A DNA stretch of 22,515 nucleotides from Ophiothrix spiculata (taxonomy: Eukaryota > Echinodermata > Ophiuroidea > Amphilepidida > Ophiotrichidae), in the NCBI GenBank assembly GCA_000969725.1, contig JXSR01S002988.1; one strand, 5' to 3'. The number at the start of each line of letters is the position of its first letter. The stretch's first letter is position 1. A model generated the notes under the pieces. It ran no database searches and had not been told where the DNA came from. It saw only the letters and a program-made list of their open reading frames with translations. Made by a program: the position numbers and the translations under genes. Shown here one piece after another: positions 13,401 to 18,584 of this stretch.

Positions 13401-14822
13401 TTGCTTAAATTTATAAAAAAATTGTGCTATTTTGGTGAAAACTAGACATTTATTCAGGGCCCGTTAAAACTGTTAAAGGACATTTGGGAGAAAATATGAT
13501 TTGATAACATATTCAGAGAATGAGAAGTTCTATGCAGGCAGAGCTTGAAAATAATTTTTTTTGTAAAATAAAAAAAAATGTCATCTGTTCAACACACGCA
13601 GAGGAGTTCTGTGTAGTGATTTCGTTCACCAAATACGTAACAGGTGATTGAAGTGCCTATTTATATGCAGGCAATGCCTGTTAAGAGATTCCAAACTTTT
13701 TAGGCATATGTTTGCTTTCTTGAAGTAGTTTTTTTTTATTGCATAATGGATAAGTACATATTTAATTGGTTTTGTAATAATTATTTGACTTTCAACAAAA
13801 TAAATACAACACCTCTAAAAGCAATAGCTTTTTCCAGCTTTTTGACACACTTCAAATAATGATAAAGAACAGTGCAAAAGTCTACCATTCTGCTCAACAA
13901 GCAATTAACATCAAGTGTCTTGTGCATAAATAATTGATCTTTAGAGGGTGTATTGATTTGTTTAATTTGCTGTTATTGGAAGTTTTGTTTTTCATTTGGT
14001 ATACATTTGTTGAAGAGCATACTTCATGTCTTCCTGTCCCTTTTGGTATTTCTCAGAAGGAAAGAACATAATTGTCCGCATCATTAGAATTATTTCAATT
14101 TGAAGTAAATTAGTTCCTCAGTATGAGTGGAGTCTATTATCTCTGACATATTTTGAATTATATACCTCATATACAGATTACTGTCCTCTGATTGGTTAAA
14201 AGTGAGTGCTTGGATTTTACTAGCCCCGGGGCATATTTTTCACTACCCCCGCTCAGCATATTTATCGGCGCCGGTGTAACACGAGCAATACTTGCGCGAC
14301 TATTGATCATCGGGTGTTTTCAGTGCAAAAATGATTCTTTTAACCAACCAGATGACAAAAATCTATATATTGGGTATATAAAACGAATATTGACTGCGTT
14401 TTCTTCGGGGCATGGTTAAAATTATTTCCCCTCGGTGATCTCAAAACCATGAATATGCCCTCAGCTTTGCTTTGGGCATATTCATGGTTTTGAGATCACC
14501 TCTGGAAAATAATTTAAACCATGCCCCTCAAAGCAGTCAATATTTGTATATTAAAAATTATTATTGATAAATACCTTCATATCAGACATTTTAGAGGTTG
14601 TTTTGCAAAATCAAGGGTAAACCTATGGGAAAAGTAATCCACTTCTAGATTATTTGTAAAAAATAATATGAGGAGAAAGTTTGAACTGATTTTCGAGTTG
14701 AACTTACCTGTACAACATATCCAGATATGAGTTTAAAGTTAGCTGGCTGGGACTGGCCATCGATGAGAACAGAACCTCGCAGACCACTTGGCTCTTTACG
14801 AGCTGCAAGGACGTCTAATAAT
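1316..14822 (-). CDS. ABCG2: ABCG2-like ABC half-transporter, ten internal exons (partial gene)
   Basis: Ten minus-strand exons join in frame: 14822-14708, 10431-10121, 8938-8787, 8370-8266, 7778-7585, 6766-6701, 5564-5479, 3970-3881, 3113-2989 and 1470-1316. All introns are GT..AG and the phases agree at each junction. The 1,399 nt of coding sequence (about 466 codons) aligns almost without gaps to human ABCG2 residues of about 89-549. Visible in order are the ABC signature VSGGERKR, Walker B ILFLDEPTTGLD, the H-loop FSIHQPRYSI, a charged linker, and TM1 to the start of TM5. ABCG2 proteins are plasma-membrane half-transporters that dimerise and use ATP to export hydrophobic drugs, sulphated steroids, urate or porphyrins. 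Missing from the window are the N-terminus with Walker A (expected beyond 22515) and the C-terminus with the end of TM5, TM6 and the large extracellular loop (expected beyond position 1). No visible exon is damaged. The family call is secure; one-to-one orthology and substrates are inferred. Confidence 0.93.
1651..1812. mobile_element. Small hAT-like MITE with CAGAGATGCC termini
   Basis: CAGAGATGCC at 1651 and its complement GGCATCTCTG ending at 1812 delimit 162 bp of A-rich sequence. AACTTA is present directly on both sides (1645-1650 and 1813-1818), consistent with a target duplication. CAG-type termini suggest hAT, though six bases is shorter than the usual eight. Confidence 0.65.
2264..2917. 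mobile_element. Palindromic TTAA-flanked element, copy 1
   Basis: TTAA occurs at 2264 and 2914. The arms (GGGTAGACCTTCAA, then CTAACTCTCAAACTAA and complements) are inverted, and the similarity continues inward so that nearly the whole 654 bp folds on itself around 2590. TTAA is the piggyBac-type target. A related but diverged copy is at about 12205-12740. Confidence 0.75.
2989..3113 (-). CDS. ABCG2: ABCG2-like exon I (TM2-TM3)
   Basis: The 125-nt exon encodes HESASGFYRVSSYFFAKITA, then DLFPLRFIPTTVFAVISYWMI. It matches human HEYISGYYRVSSYFLGKLLSDLLPMRMLPSIIFTCIVYFML. The arginine equivalent to human R482, whose substitution alters drug specificity, is conserved in PLRFIP. The acceptor CCATTTCAG ends at 3114; the donor ATAG|GTAGGT is at 2988. 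It ends in phase 1. Confidence 0.93.
3114..3880 (-). other. ABCG2-like intron H-I
   Basis: This contains the hAT-like element at 3369-3715. The remaining sequence is AT-rich, with nothing recognised. Confidence 0.7.
3369..3715. mobile_element. hAT-like MITE, 8-bp target duplication
   Basis: TAGGCCGGGGACTTTT at the left and the complement of TAGGCCTGGGACTAAAA at the right are flanked by an exact 8-bp repeat CTAGTTAT (3361-3368 and 3716-3723). The 347-bp interior contains repeated GGTACCCGGGTACC-like tracts and no coding sequence. Both features fit a non-autonomous hAT transposon. Confidence 0.82.
3881..3970 (-). CDS. ABCG2: ABCG2-like exon H (TM2, substrate pocket)
   Basis: The 90-nt exon encodes VGAFFFIAMNMIFGNTSAVE then PFIAERVIF. 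It aligns with human AGVLFFLTTNQCFSSVSAVELFVVEKKLF. Positions equivalent to human N436 and F439, which line the drug-binding cavity, are kept as N and F, whereas T435 is replaced by M. The acceptor TATTGACAG ends at 3971; the donor AT|GTAAGT is at 3880. The split codon AT|C gives isoleucine with exon I. Confidence 0.93.
3971..5478 (-). other. ABCG2-like intron G-H
   Basis: This contains the element at 4319-4740. Short frames at 4721-5060 and 5114-5296 have no recognisable domains or splice context and are treated as chance. Confidence 0.65.
4319..4740. mobile_element. Inverted-repeat DNA element with GCTCTGGCAAAATGAGCGG ends, copy 1
   Basis: The left end GTGGTGCTCTGGCAAAATGA and the complement of the right end (GTGATGCTCTGGCAAAATGA) are inverted over about 30 bp. 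The 422-bp interior carries no coding sequence. A second copy lies at 18009-18438 in the opposite orientation, which confirms a dispersed family. The target duplication is unclear, and I cannot assign a superfamily. Confidence 0.75.
5479..5564 (-). CDS. ABCG2: ABCG2-like exon G (TM1)
   Basis: The 86-nt exon encodes LLVTTFFALIVGGIYFQLDE then SATAGIQN. It aligns with human IIVTVVLGLVIGAIYFGLKNDSTGIQNR, the first transmembrane helix. The acceptor TTGTATTTCACAG ends at 5565; the donor AACAG|GTCAGT is at 5478. The split codon AG|A gives arginine with exon H. Confidence 0.93.
5565..6700 (-). other. ABCG2-like intron F-G
   Basis: This contains the palindromic MITE at 5757-6091. Nothing else was recognised; the frame at 6259-6471 has no family resemblance. 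Confidence 0.65.
5757..6091. mobile_element. TA-flanked palindromic MITE
   Basis: GGAGATTGAATTTGGTTGCA at the left and GAAGATTGAATTTGGTTTCA read from the right strand form arms of about 100 bp that include GATTTACTGAATCCAAAAT. TA lies on both sides (5755-5756 and 6092-6093), which fits a Tc1/mariner-type target. There is no coding content. Confidence 0.75.
6701..6766 (-). CDS. ABCG2: ABCG2-like exon F (connecting helix before TM1)
   Basis: The 66-nt exon encodes 22 residues, FIYLCARNARNVLRNPRVST plus GQ. It aligns without gaps to human LRWVSKRSFKNLLGNPQASIAQ, the amphipathic connecting helix that passes nucleotide-domain motion to TM1. The acceptor TTTTTGTTTTTCAG ends at 6767; the donor CAG|GTGAGT is at 6700. 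It is phase 0 at both ends. Confidence 0.92.
6767..7584 (-). other. ABCG2-like intron E-F, rich in exon-derived repeats
   Basis: About 550 of its 818 bases are degenerate copies of the 3' end of exon E. The rest (6767-7030) is AT-rich, with nothing recognised. Confidence 0.75.
7040..7700 (-). repeat. Minisatellite of about 150 bp derived from exon E and its splice donor
   Basis: The anchor GTCATAGATTTGGTTGAGAT, coding in exon E at 7651, recurs at 7499, 7341 and 7195 and in decayed form at about 7050, a spacing of 145-158 bases. Each unit contains the 3' coding part of exon E, the donor region and the first intronic bases (complement of TGACCTTTAACCTTTGACC). The copy next to the exon keeps a usable donor, CAG|GTAGGTCAAAG, at 7433. 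Since the exon is conserved across animals, it is the source and the intronic copies are derived. Copies grow more divergent away from the exon. Confidence 0.88.
7585..7778 (-). CDS. ABCG2: ABCG2-like exon E (linker to the membrane domain)
   Basis: The 194-nt exon encodes the polar linker, from EELERGTPSSEPKSNTKSSL through FARSHYYKDMQSHLNQIYDQ to EAVYPTSLFIQ. Its ends align with human SFYKETKAELHQL and ISYTTSFCHQ, while the middle is divergent, as is usual for this linker. The acceptor TGTAATTTCAG ends at 7779; the donor CAG|GTAGGT is at 7584. The 3' part of this exon together with its donor and the next intronic bases is repeated several times in the following intron. The frame stays open past the donor to about 7465, so failure to splice would add about 40 unrelated residues and a stop. 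Confidence 0.92.
7779..8265 (-). other. ABCG2-like intron D-E
   Basis: This is 487 bases of AT-rich intron. I see no element or exon in it. Confidence 0.7.
8266..8370 (-). CDS. ABCG2: ABCG2-like exon D (end of the nucleotide-binding domain)
   Basis: The 105-nt exon encodes FVCEAHNNPPDFFLDVLNED then STAVQNVTDYAAEA. It matches the human segment CEAYNNPADFFLDIINGDSTAV at the end of the nucleotide-binding domain. The acceptor TTTCTCACAG ends at 8371 and the donor GCAC|GTAAGT is at 8265. It ends in phase 1; C|AA gives glutamine with exon E. Confidence 0.94.
8371..8786 (-). other. ABCG2-like intron C-D
   Basis: This is 416 bases of AT-rich intron, with nothing recognised beyond the splice sites. 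Confidence 0.7.
8787..8938 (-). CDS. ABCG2: ABCG2-like exon C (H-loop)
   Basis: The 152-nt exon encodes LSHRGRCIIFSIHQPRYSIY followed by RVFDKLHLLSKGETVYHGPADQALEYFSNN. The histidine of FSIHQPR is the switch histidine that contacts the ATP gamma-phosphate. The acceptor is TTTTTCACCAG ending at 8939; the donor AATG|GTAAGT is at 8786. It ends in phase 1 and the split codon G|GG encodes glycine with exon D. The sequence closely follows human GRTIIFSIHQPRYSIFKLFD. Confidence 0.94.
8939..10120 (-). other. ABCG2-like intron B-C
   Basis: About 1.2 kb and mostly featureless. A short relic near 10019-10075, just inside the donor of exon B, resembles the right end of the element at 11120-11484. Confidence 0.6.
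10019..10075. mobile_element. Truncated relic of the 11120..11484 element family
   Basis: GTGACAATTCACGATTAAAA, then AGCCTC and AACCTCTATCGAAAT, matches the complement of the right end of 11120-11484 (GGCAATTCATGATC, then AGCCTC and CACCTCTATCAAAAT). Only the end portion is present. Confidence 0.5.
10121..10431 (-). CDS. ABCG2: ABCG2-like exon B (ABC signature and Walker B)
   Basis: The 311-nt exon starts DDVVMGTLTVRENLAFSAAL and ends at ANAVMQLLS plus two bases. It contains GVSGGERKRTNIGMELI (signature C-loop) and SILFLDEPTTGLD (Walker B, catalytic glutamate and D-loop), all canonical, so ATP hydrolysis is expected to be intact. The acceptor ACATCACAG ends at 10432 and the donor AG|GTAATTTG is at 10120. 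The split codon AG|A gives arginine with exon C. It is the longest exon in the window. A plus-strand frame through it is only its antisense shadow. Confidence 0.95.
10853..11092. mobile_element. hAT-like non-autonomous element, GAGCTGTA duplication
   Basis: The right terminus read inward is CAGGGGCGTTGGAAG, typical of hAT; the left is CAAAAGGCTTCGGAA, a decayed match. GAGCTGTA (extending to GAGCTGTACA) flanks both ends (10845 and 11093). Inside, GGCCGCACCACTTTT occurs twice in direct orientation near the ends. Confidence 0.65.
11120..11484. mobile_element. TTAA-flanked MITE
   Basis: TTAAAGGTGCAATTCATGAT at the left and TTAAAGGGGCAATTCATGAT read from the right are inverted, with TTAA at both tips (11120 and 11481). 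The 365-bp interior is non-coding. A piggyBac-type insertion preference is inferred from the TTAA. Confidence 0.75.
11879..12175. repeat. Degenerate tandem repeat of about 180 bp
   Basis: TTCAAACTTTC..ATAAGTTGCT..ATTTGCATAATTAAT..TAATTA occurs twice in order (about 11885 and 12060 for the first block, 11958 and 12129 for ATTTGCATAATTAAT). The two units are well diverged. It may be part of a larger transposon interior. Confidence 0.5.
12205..12740. mobile_element. Palindromic element, copy 2 (relative of 2264..2917)
   Basis: The arms AGCGGATTTGCATACTAAAC and its near-complement (12665-12700) flank an interior with CAAAAATAGGTCAAAAA and a GC-rich ggtagcagcggtggg core, as in copy 1. The outer limits are not sharp; I could not see TTAA at the ends, so they may be decayed. 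Confidence 0.65.
12865..13245. repeat. Degenerate minisatellite with TGACATTTTACGT units
   Basis: TGACATTTT followed by ACGT/TGT and TTATAAA(T/C)..ACAAAATGG recurs at about 12913, 12957, 13049, 13135 and 13217, with an irregular period of about 45-90 bases and a GTTTC..GTGTCTTC spacer shared by the later units. Confidence 0.65.
13268..13350 (+). mobile_element. Solitary hAT-like terminus (CAGTGGCGTAACCAG)
   Basis: CAGTGGCGTAACCAG followed by a GGGGGGC stretch resembles the end of hAT-type elements widespread in invertebrates. I found no matching opposite end nearby, so this looks truncated. Confidence 0.45.
14377..14550. repeat. Long hairpin with arms of about 80 bp
   Basis: The left arm (14377-14460, including GGGGCATGGTT and GTGATCTCAAAACCATGAAT) is the near-complement of the right arm (14474-14550), with a loop of about 13 bases. 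The innermost 26 bp are perfectly paired. It may be one end of a larger foldback element extending left to about 14180. Confidence 0.8.
14708..14822 (-). CDS. ABCG2: ABCG2-like exon A (after Walker A)
   Basis: The 115-nt exon encodes LLDVLAARKEPSGLRG followed by SVLIDGQSQPANFKLISGYVVQ. It is close to the human segment directly after GPTGGGKSS, the Walker A loop. The acceptor TTTTATAG ends at 14823 and the donor is CAG|GTAAGTT at 14707. The first base completes a split codon (TC|A would give the conserved serine), and the exon ends in phase 0. The GYVVQ at its end is the region of the Q-loop, which couples ATP binding to the membrane domain. The exon before it, carrying Walker A, was not found between here and 22515. 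Confidence 0.93.
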
Positions 14823-16149
14823 CTATAAAAAATACACAAATGATATTGAGTGTGAATTTAATTAGTTTTAAAAATGTGGTGAGAGTTGGAGCTTTGAATC
14901 AGTAGTGGTAAGAAAATAATTTTTAAGTATTGTATCCTCTGTTTTATATCCTCAATTCATGATTTTCAATTCCTCTACCGCTTAAGATCTGAAAACCTCT
15001 TCCCATCTGACGTGCTTGCCATGATAGAAAGATCATAATGCTAGTGATGTTCCAAGTTAGAATCATGGATGGTCAGGGGATTTTTTTCACCAGCATTTTG
15101 AGATGCAGTAGAAATGGCTAAAAATTCTAAGAATAAAGTTAATTATTTGATTGACATTTGATCACTACATCATGCATCATATGCCCAGAGATATGCGTCA
15201 TTAATTCAATTTGTATTTTGAATTTCATGACAAAAACTTTTTCAAACTTTAGGAAGGGTGACAAAAATACAAATCATTTTTATCAAAAAATGAAACATAC
15301 ATACTTTATACAGATAGACCTATAATTGTAATAAGGTCTCTTTGGAACACATTTCGTTAGAGGGATATAATTCAAGCAATACAAAAAATAAAAAGACTTT
15401 TATTGCAGTAATAAACTTTAATCATCATGACTCCTTAACTGATCCTGTGATAAAATACCCTTGAGCTTTTAGTTGTAAACTGGCCTTCATTATTTACTAT
15501 AAAACATCCTGCTCTTATTATTTGTTTCACTCATTAAAACTCTGCAAAACATTGATAAAAAGGTGCTATACTTTTTAATACCAGTAAGACATTCGGTTTT
15601 AGAAATGAGAATATAGGCATCCTTGATATCAGGGCGACTCTAATAAAAAGTCACACCTATGTATTAAATCATTGATGAAAATTGATTTATTTTCAAAATT
15701 TTATGACCAAAGGGTTGGGGTGTCCATCTGTCAATAACAAAATATTTTCAGTACATACCAAGTGGGCACTATATCAATTTGTCAATGTTGAATAAACAGA
15801 AGTATATACTCTTAGAATCATTACAATGTGCTGTTTTTCTATTAAAATAGAGAAAAGGTTCAAAAACATGCCTGCATTCTAATAGTACCCCCAATTACCG
15901 AAGGATTTCAAGTGTGGAAGCTGATGATGTCAACAGAGGGAGCTTATTATTTTAAAAAGACAATAAGCAAATACTCAATTTTTAAAAGATATTATCTTCT
16001 CCCCACCCCACTGTCTCCGTTACTGCACTTTGGCCTTTCAATCATATCCCCCTTTGTTTTGATTTAATTGTTTTTTAATCCTTGTATATATTGTTTAAAG
16101 GAAATAAAACTGTTTAACTGAACTGAATTACTGGCCATAAAATGTTCCA
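14823..16149. other. Large 5' intron of the ABCG2-like gene, proximal part
   Basis: About 1.3 kb of AT-rich sequence up to the FReD promoter region. The only candidate feature is the LINE-like tail at 16000-16133. I saw no Walker A exon (GPTGGGKSS) on the minus strand. Confidence 0.6.
16000..16133 (+). repeat. Possible LINE 3' tail fragment
   Basis: The stretch ends GAAATAAAACTGTTTAACTG then AACTGAATTA. A polyadenylation signal followed by short ACTGA repeats resembles the 3' end of CR1/L2-type LINEs. No reverse transcriptase remnant is visible upstream, so this is a weak call; it could also be a decayed transcript end. Confidence 0.3.
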
Positions 16150-16160
16150 TTTTATAACAG
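16150..16160 (+). promoter_or_regulatory. Possible TATA-like element of the FReD gene
   Basis: TTTTATAACAG lies about 60-70 bases before the FReD start codon, which would leave a short 5' leader. This is only a sequence resemblance in AT-rich DNA, and no initiator or other promoter mark was seen. Confidence 0.25.
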
Positions 16161-16220
16161 CTTTGTTTCCCATGAGTTTGATCATTTGAATTTTAAACTG
16201 AGAGTAAACAGGTTGAGATC

Positions 16221-17084
16221 ATGACAACAATGACCGAGGGGAAACAACTAATACTCAGCATCTTGCTGATAATATGTGTAATCAACTATGTTGTATGTGT
16301 GTCTATGCCATGCACTGCAACTGAGTGCAACAACGATGCAGAAAACATGCCATGCGCTGCAACCGAGTGCACCAATGATGCAGAGCCACAAAAGCATCAT
16401 CCAAGAGATTGTACCGAAATCTTTTCAGATACAAATCTCAAAAGTGGGGTTTACACAATTCAGCCGCACACAACGAAAAGTTTATACCATGATTTTAATA
16501 CAAGTACACCAGTCAAAGTTTTCTGTGATATGGACGTAGATGGTAGAGGGTGGACAGTGATTCATCGTAGGACAACTGGAGTTGTTAATTTCTATCGTGA
16601 CTGGGAGGATTACAAACACGGCTTTGGCTATGTAGATGGAGACTATTGGCTTGGACTCCAGAATCTCCACTGGTTGACATCTATAGCCAGGTATGAACTA
16701 CGAGTAGATCTGGAAGATTTTGATGGTAATACTTCTTATGCCATATACAAAGATTTCAGGATTGGTGAGGAGAGTCTGTTTTATATGCTCATTCTTGGAG
16801 ATTATGAAGGGACTGCTGGTGACTCATTGGGAAGACACAACTATATGAAGTTCAGTACCAGAGATCAAGATCATGATGCCAATGATGAACGAAATTGCGC
16901 AGAATATGAAATGGGGGCGTGGTGGTATTTCTGGTGCCAAGATTCGAACTTAAATGGATTATATATGGGTCCTGCGACATTGAGCCATCAAGGGATGATC
17001 TGGCAAAGCTGGCACAATAGTTGGGTCGTCTTGAAGAAGGCAAAGATGATGATTCGAAATGTAGGGAAGCCAATCTTGCAATAG
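16221..17084 (+). CDS. Secreted fibrinogen-related protein (FReD/ficolin-like lectin), single exon
   Basis: The 287-residue frame is complete on one exon. Residues 8-27 form a hydrophobic signal peptide (cleavage probably near VVCVS). Residues 29-42 and 43-56 are two copies of MPCxATECxNDAE, made by a 42-bp tandem duplication (16305-16346 and 16347-16388). The fibrinogen-like domain runs from about C64 to G282. It has the expected FCDMDVDGRGWTVIHRR and WLGLQNLHWLT blocks, calcium-site aspartates in STRDQDHD (215-219) and NCAEYEMGAWWY (C226, pairing with C239). Most relatives read CHxSNLNG; here it is CQDSNLNG, so the usual histidine after C239 is glutamine. There is no collagen region, so this is not a typical vertebrate ficolin. 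Such proteins bind acetylated sugars in innate immunity or in development. An A lies at -3 of the ATG and the frame is not open upstream. The single exon could reflect retroposition or simply the gene family's style. Ligand and role are inferred. Confidence 0.92.
   Translation: MTTMTEGKQLILSILLIICVINYVVCVSMPCTATECNNDAENMPCAATECTNDAEPQKHHPRDCTEIFSDTNLKSGVYTIQPHTTKSLYHDFNTSTPVKVFCDMDVDGRGWTVIHRRTTGVVNFYRDWEDYKHGFGYVDGDYWLGLQNLHWLTSIARYELRVDLEDFDGNTSYAIYKDFRIGEESLFYMLILGDYEGTAGDSLGRHNYMKFSTRDQDHDANDERNCAEYEMGAWWYFWCQDSNLNGLYMGPATLSHQGMIWQSWHNSWVVLKKAKMMIRNVGKPILQ
16305..16388 (+). repeat. 42-bp in-frame tandem duplication inside the FReD gene
   Basis: Two adjacent 42-bp units each encode MPC-x-ATEC-x-NDAE with two cysteines. 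They differ at only a handful of bases, mostly at synonymous or conservative positions, so the duplication is young relative to the gene. It lengthens the segment between the signal peptide and the fibrinogen-like domain. Confidence 0.9.
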
Positions 17085-17257
17085 CTGCTTATGTTACTGT
17101 AAACAGGAATATTTCTGCGCTCAGTAATTTTCACGCACATCCGATTTCTGAACATTCTGTGCGTTTTTATTTTCGTATACGAGAAAAATTTTACAGCACG
17201 TAAAAACATTTATGCTGGTTCATAGTATACCAGTATCTTGTAAAAGAATGTTTACTT

Positions 17258-17447
17258 TAGCAATCTGACAGAAGTTAGCAATTTTAGTTTCACAAGAATT
17301 GACTGACTCCATAGTCACAGAAAGAATTGCAGTTAGCAATCTGACAGAAGTTAGCAATTTTAGTTTCACAAGAATTGACTGACTCCATAGTCACAGAAAG
17401 AATTGCAGTTAGCAATCTGATAGAAGTTAACAATATTATTTTCACAA
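17258..17447 (+). repeat. 76-bp tandem repeat, about 2.5 copies, 3' of the FReD gene
   Basis: Units start TAGCAATCTGACAGAAGTTA at 17258, 17334 and 17410 (third copy partial and diverged). The first two are nearly identical. The array lies 170 bases after the FReD stop codon and may be in its 3' untranslated region. Confidence 0.92.
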
Positions 17448-17781
17448 TGTGTATGATCTTTGGACAACTGATCAATTGAAGGACTTCATTGACGTCTCCT
17501 GTATTAATTGAACATTGAAAAACTGTGATACAAAATGAGTAGTTTGTATTCCAAAATTGAACACATGAAACCAAAATTCTATCAACTCTTAGTTATTTCA
17601 ATGTACAGAACAAGTTTTCAAATTTTGTTCTATGTGTCATGATTTTCATCTTATAATGGCATAACATTTTAACCTCTGATTAAAGAATTTAAGTAAAAAT
17701 AAGTATATTGTGTCACAAGTACAGTCATTCCTATACTATCATGTAAAGTTTCAGTCAGTATCCTAAATTTTCTATTCAAAA

Positions 17782-17842
17782 AATTAAGGTATGCAACTTT
17801 TTAAAGTTGCATACCTTAATTTCTCTTTTAAAAAAGAGAAAT
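17782..17842. repeat. Two adjacent perfect hairpins
   Basis: A 19-bp perfect inverted repeat (AATTAAGGTATGCAACTTT, loop of two bases, 17782-17821) is followed by a second AT-rich hairpin (ATTTCTCTTTT and its complement, about 17819-17842). The two share bases at the junction. They may be the core of a small foldback element or act at the RNA level; there is no further evidence. Confidence 0.8.
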
Positions 17843-18008
17843 CGTGGAGCATTGTCAACATCTCCCCAAAACAAACTTTGTAAAAAATCAACAAATGGTA
17901 TGGGTTATACAATAGGAAATCTATGAGATCAAGTTGTTTGTTTTTATACACCGATTGGTTTGACTTGAGCCAATCCATATTTTACATAAAATTGGTACAT
18001 AAAACAAA

Positions 18009-18438
18009 TGTGTGGTTCTCTGGCATAATGAGCGGAAAGTCACGATTGAAGATTTTGAATAAATGGCTGCTAAAGTAAAAATATGATGAAAAGATCAAAT
18101 TCAGGGGGTTTTTTACAGAAAACAAATAAATGCATGAGTGTTAACCTATATTTCGCGTTTTGAAGGTCAATTACGCAGGGAAGTCTAATTATTCATGGGT
18201 AATTGATCACATTTTGCTATTATACACTATAGTAAACAGCAACTTTAAAATTGATATGCGACAGGGTTTTTTTACTGCCAGATTTTGAGTGGACTGCCTT
18301 GTATTTCTATGAAAATTGTAGAAAGAAAGTATGACATATTATATATCATTCGAAAGCTGAGATTATAGAGAATTAAAATATGCCATAAACTCAATTTTGA
18401 AAATCATGACTTTCCACTCATTTTGCCAGAGCACCACT
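18009..18438. mobile_element. Inverted-repeat DNA element, copy 2 (opposite orientation)
   Basis: It begins GTGTGGTTCTCTGGCATAAT and ends with the complement of the same terminus. The interior shares blocks such as CATTCGAAAGCTGAGATTAT with 4319-4740 in reverse complement. The two differ by scattered substitutions and small gaps. Confidence 0.75.
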
Positions 18439-18584
18439 CAAATATTGACAGCTCTTTCATTCTGGCAATAGTAAAAACTATTACCCCTGTTATCTTGAGA
18501 CTATATCATACTATTAACCTTGACCCTCAGTCCCAGGAAATAGTATATATATAGTCTCAAGATCACTTTTGGGCAATAATTGTT

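Larger units (their letters stand above)
10432..14707 (-). other. ABCG2-like intron A-B
   Basis: This 4.3-kb intron is a transposon landing zone, with elements at 10853-11092, 11120-11484 and 12205-12740, a degenerate repeat at 11879-12175, tandem TGACATTTT units at 12865-13245, a hAT-like end at 13268 and a hairpin at 14377-14550. Nothing was recognised in 10440-10840 or 13450-14190. Confidence 0.7.
17085..18008. other. Region 3' of FReD: probable UTR, tandem repeat and two hairpins
   Basis: After the stop come the 76-bp repeat, an ATTAAA at 17679-17684 that could serve as a weak polyadenylation signal, and two adjacent palindromes at 17782-17842. No coding region is evident. A minus-strand frame at 17784-17978 falls in this AT-rich DNA and has no recognisable content. 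Confidence 0.45.

Noticed and set aside
13215-13445. 76-residue plus-strand frame
   Set aside because: It covers the TGACATTTT repeat and a transposon terminus.
14192-14419. 75-residue plus-strand frame
   Set aside because: It runs into the long hairpin at 14377-14550 and shows no recognisable domain; best explained as part of a foldback repeat.
16482-17209. Minus-strand and alternative plus-strand frames across the FReD gene
   Set aside because: They are shadows of the FReD frame and have no domain resemblance of their own.
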